DNA of 32,376 bases, from positions 1 through 32,376 of the forward strand of contig CAMFKP010000044.1 in assembly GCA_945957385.1 (NCBI GenBank), written 5' to 3'. Shown here piece by piece: positions 30,415 to 32,376 of the stretch. The position numbers were made by a program, and so were the translations under genes. The stretch's first letter is position 1. Each line of letters opens with the position of its first letter. The stretch comes from an uncultured Aeromonadaceae bacterium (GTDB taxonomy: Bacteria > Pseudomonadota > Gammaproteobacteria > Enterobacterales > Aeromonadaceae). A model generated the notes under the pieces. That model was not told the DNA's origin and made no database searches. It saw only the letters and a program-made list of their open reading frames with translations.

Positions 30415-32073
30415 TCACGCCTCCGGCGGCGGTGTTGGCTGCCCGGTTTGTGGCGCCTGTGCCGGTGCGGCATACCAGTTGGCCTTCGACACCAGTTTGG
30501 CATCGGCCGGATCGGCGATGTAATGCGGCGACATGATCTGCACGCCGTATTCGTTGAACACGTCCTGAATATTGGCCAGCAACATGCTCATCAATTGGGC
30601 GCGGGAGCGCGGCTCACTCGGTACCGCCTGCGCCACCAGACGGTATTCCGGATAGAAATCCGACAGCGAGACCTGGAAGACCTTGGGCTCCGGCTCACGC
30701 AGAATGCCCTCGGTGCGGCGACAGGCTTCCAGCAATAACGCCTCGACCTGACGCCACGGCGTGTCATAACCGATGGTGACGGTGGTGTCGACGATATAAC
30801 CGCTGCCCTGAATGATGCGCGAATAATTGCGCGTTACCGAGCTGGTGATCAGCGTATTGGGGATGGTCAAGGTCTCACCCAGGCCGGTCATGATGCGCGT
30901 GGTGAAGATCCCCATCTCGATGACGGTGCCCTCGTTGTCGCCGACTTTGACATACTCGCCGCGCTTGATCGTCCCCGAGTAGGTCAGGATCAACCCGGCC
31001 GCCGCCTGCCCGACGACATTCGACGCCCCCAATGACACCATCAGCCCCACCAGTACCGACAGCCCCTTGAACGCCTCGGTCTCTGCGCCCGGTAGATAGG
31101 GGTAAGCCATCGCCAGCGCAAACAACCAGATGGCCAGCGAAATCAGCCGGTTGGTCGGCGCCAATGTTTCGTTGGTCAACCAGGGGATAGTACCCGGAAT
31201 GGCCAAGCGCATCAGCAGGGTGCGTAACAGCGCGACACATCCTTTGGCGATACCAAAAATAATCACCACCAACGCCAGACCCGGTAACGCATTGACCGTC
31301 GCCTCCAGGCAGTAGCCCAGTAATGCACTGAGATAACTGTTCAGGCCATCGCCCCAGGGCCGGGTATAGGGAAATTGCCGCAACACAAACCCCAGCCACT
31401 CATACAGACACAGCAAGATCAGCAGCCAGCAGAGAAGGCTGATGCAGCGCCGCAAGATAGGAAAAACCAGGCTGGTATCTATGATGTAGGCGTTCTCGAC
31501 TTTCAGCTTGCTGGTCTTTTGCCGCATAAACGGCAGCAGCAGTGCCAGCATGCGCTGCCGGGCCCAGCGCACCAGTCGGATCGCCAGCAGCAATAGCAGG
31601 GTGGCCGCCACAGTGTAACCACCGGCACGCAGCATATAGCGCAAATTGCGTGACTGCTCCGTCGCCTGAATCACCTGCCGCAGATTCTCTGCCGTCCGCT
31701 CGGCAACCAGCGCGACTGATTCGTCATCGGGTCCCAGATCGCCGGGGGTGATGATCAACGCACGGTGACCACTGATCATCACCAGCCGGCTGTCATGCAG
31801 CGGGTCAACGCTGACGTGCAGGTTCTCGCCGTCATGGAGCAGATCGCCAATCACTTTCTCCGCCCGCAGTACGCGCACCGCGGGTGTTTCCCCCATCAAC
31901 TGAGCGCGCAATGTCACGACATAGCGGTTTGCCAGCCGCACCTCGCCAGACGGCACAGCGCCAGGCTCCAGCAACGGATCCTCACTGGCCAGACAGGACG
32001 TGACCAGCGGCCCGAACAAGAACATCACAAACCAGGGCAACACAAACCAGGACAACACGATGCGGCGGCTCAT
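30415..32073 (-). CDS. Large MscS-family mechanosensitive channel
   Basis: A 552-residue inner-membrane protein with signal-like start (VLPWFVMFLFGPLVTSCLAS) and a periplasmic domain of about 110 residues. Membrane segments lie near 150-175, 205-232, 250-290 and 305-330. The MscS pore helix and beta domain are clear: LSVLVGLMVSLGASNVVGQA, then GLILTYSGTIKRGEYVKVGDNEGTV and ETLTIPNTLI. A C-terminal alpha/beta domain and a Pro/Gln-rich tail close it. AGGAGG lies six bases before the start at 32073. The extra domains make it longer than MscS (286 residues) and shorter than MscK. It gates on membrane tension during osmotic downshock. Confidence 0.93.
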   Translation of the reverse strand: MSRRIVLSWFVLPWFVMFLFGPLVTSCLASEDPLLEPGAVPSGEVRLANRYVVTLRAQLMGETPAVRVLRAEKVIGDLLHDGENLHVSVDPLHDSRLVMISGHRALIITPGDLGPDDESVALVAERTAENLRQVIQATEQSRNLRYMLRAGGYTVAATLLLLLAIRLVRWARQRMLALLLPFMRQKTSKLKVENAYIIDTSLVFPILRRCISLLCWLLILLCLYEWLGFVLRQFPYTRPWGDGLNSYLSALLGYCLEATVNALPGLALVVIIFGIAKGCVALLRTLLMRLAIPGTIPWLTNETLAPTNRLISLAIWLFALAMAYPYLPGAETEAFKGLSVLVGLMVSLGASNVVGQAAAGLILTYSGTIKRGEYVKVGDNEGTVIEMGIFTTRIMTGLGETLTIPNTLITSSVTRNYSRIIQGSGYIVDTTVTIGYDTPWRQVEALLLEACRRTEGILREPEPKVFQVSLSDFYPEYRLVAQAVPSEPRSRAQLMSMLLANIQDVFNEYGVQIMSPHYIADPADAKLVSKANWYAAPAQAPQTGQPTPPPEA

Positions 32074-32376
32074 GGCAGCCTCCTGTTGATGATTGATAGC
32101 GACGTACAGCCTGCGCTCATTGGAACCTTATTGCGGTCTACGACGTGTGATGCGAGCAACAGTTTGCGTAGTTGCATACATGGCACGCCGCTGCTGTTGA
32201 GCATAGTGCGAAAGTCCCCACCACTGCGCGGTCCGCCACCCGGTATTAGCCTCCCGAACGCAACGGCGGGTTCCACGCACCGCCTTGCCCGCAGGACAGT
32301 CAATTAATAAACACGCTATCTAAATATCTAAATATCTAAATATCTAAATATCTAAATATCTAAATATCTAAATATC
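32074..32376. other. Upstream region of the MscS-type gene to the window edge
   Basis: These 303 bases contain the ribosome site of the MscS-type gene, a GC-rich stretch with no supported gene (a 77-codon minus frame at 32070-32303 has no known domain) and, from 32321, the 8-bp tandem array. No promoter was resolved. Confidence 0.5.
32321..32376. repeat. Tandem array of 8-bp repeat TAAATATC, at least seven copies
   Basis: Seven identical head-to-tail copies of TAAATATC fill 32321-32376, preceded by a partial TATC, and run into the window end, so the true length is unknown. The array is pure A/T but for one C per unit and contrasts with the GC-rich surroundings. Confidence 0.97.

Noticed and set aside
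32070-32303. Minus-strand frame of 77 codons upstream of the MscS-type gene
   Set aside because: It ends at the channel start, has no recognisable domain and no clear ribosome site.

Overview
The window is a GC-rich chromosomal segment of a Gram-negative gammaproteobacterium. Evidence for this is outer-membrane lipoproteins, a LamB-type porin with a MalM partner, CRP-like sites and E. coli-style promoters. The gene content suggests the Aeromonadales or a close relative. That placement is an inference from general gene content and cannot be proved here.

Region 1 (1-18,600) is a beta-glucan/xylan utilisation island. It holds four exported glycoside hydrolases: a GH3 exo-glucosidase cut by the window edge, a GH9 endoglucanase lipoprotein, a GH10 xylanase lipoprotein and a GH16 beta-glucanase. 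A LacI-family repressor follows. An envelope operon encodes a lipoprotein with two ExoP-like beta-sandwich domains, a LamB-like porin and a MalM-like lipoprotein. A divergent ABC importer (binding protein plus two permeases) has no ATPase gene. A complete lactose/cellobiose-type PTS (IIB, IIC, IIA) includes a GH1 6-phospho-beta-glucosidase. Near-identical 14-bp palindromes (consensus TGAAATCGATTTCA) lie upstream of GH3, GH9, the envelope operon, the ABC operon and the PTS operon. They are the most likely operators of the LacI-type protein encoded in the middle. The inferred flow is: polymer is cut outside or at the cell surface, oligomers are captured by lipoproteins and pass through the porin, then enter the cytoplasm either unmodified by ABC or phosphorylated by PTS and split by GH1.

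Region 2 (18,851-27,275) is ordinary accessory or housekeeping content. It has a VOC-family protein and a zinc-less MDR oxidoreductase, divergent from a LysR regulator. Next come a cytochrome b561, a CDF metal exporter, a periplasmic retropepsin-like protein and a DUF2325-type small protein. A TetR regulator with a perfect palindrome at its promoter precedes an SMR exporter, an NAD(P)-binding protein and a NAPE-PLD-like metallo-beta-lactamase-fold protein.

Region 3 (27,500-32,376) carries a CadR/PbrR-type MerR regulator divergent from a Zn/Cd/Pb P-type ATPase. Between them is a textbook MerR promoter with a 19-bp spacer. A large MscS-family channel follows. The window ends inside a tandem array of an AT-rich 8-bp repeat.

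No rRNA, convincing tRNA, CRISPR array, prophage or insertion sequence was recognised.
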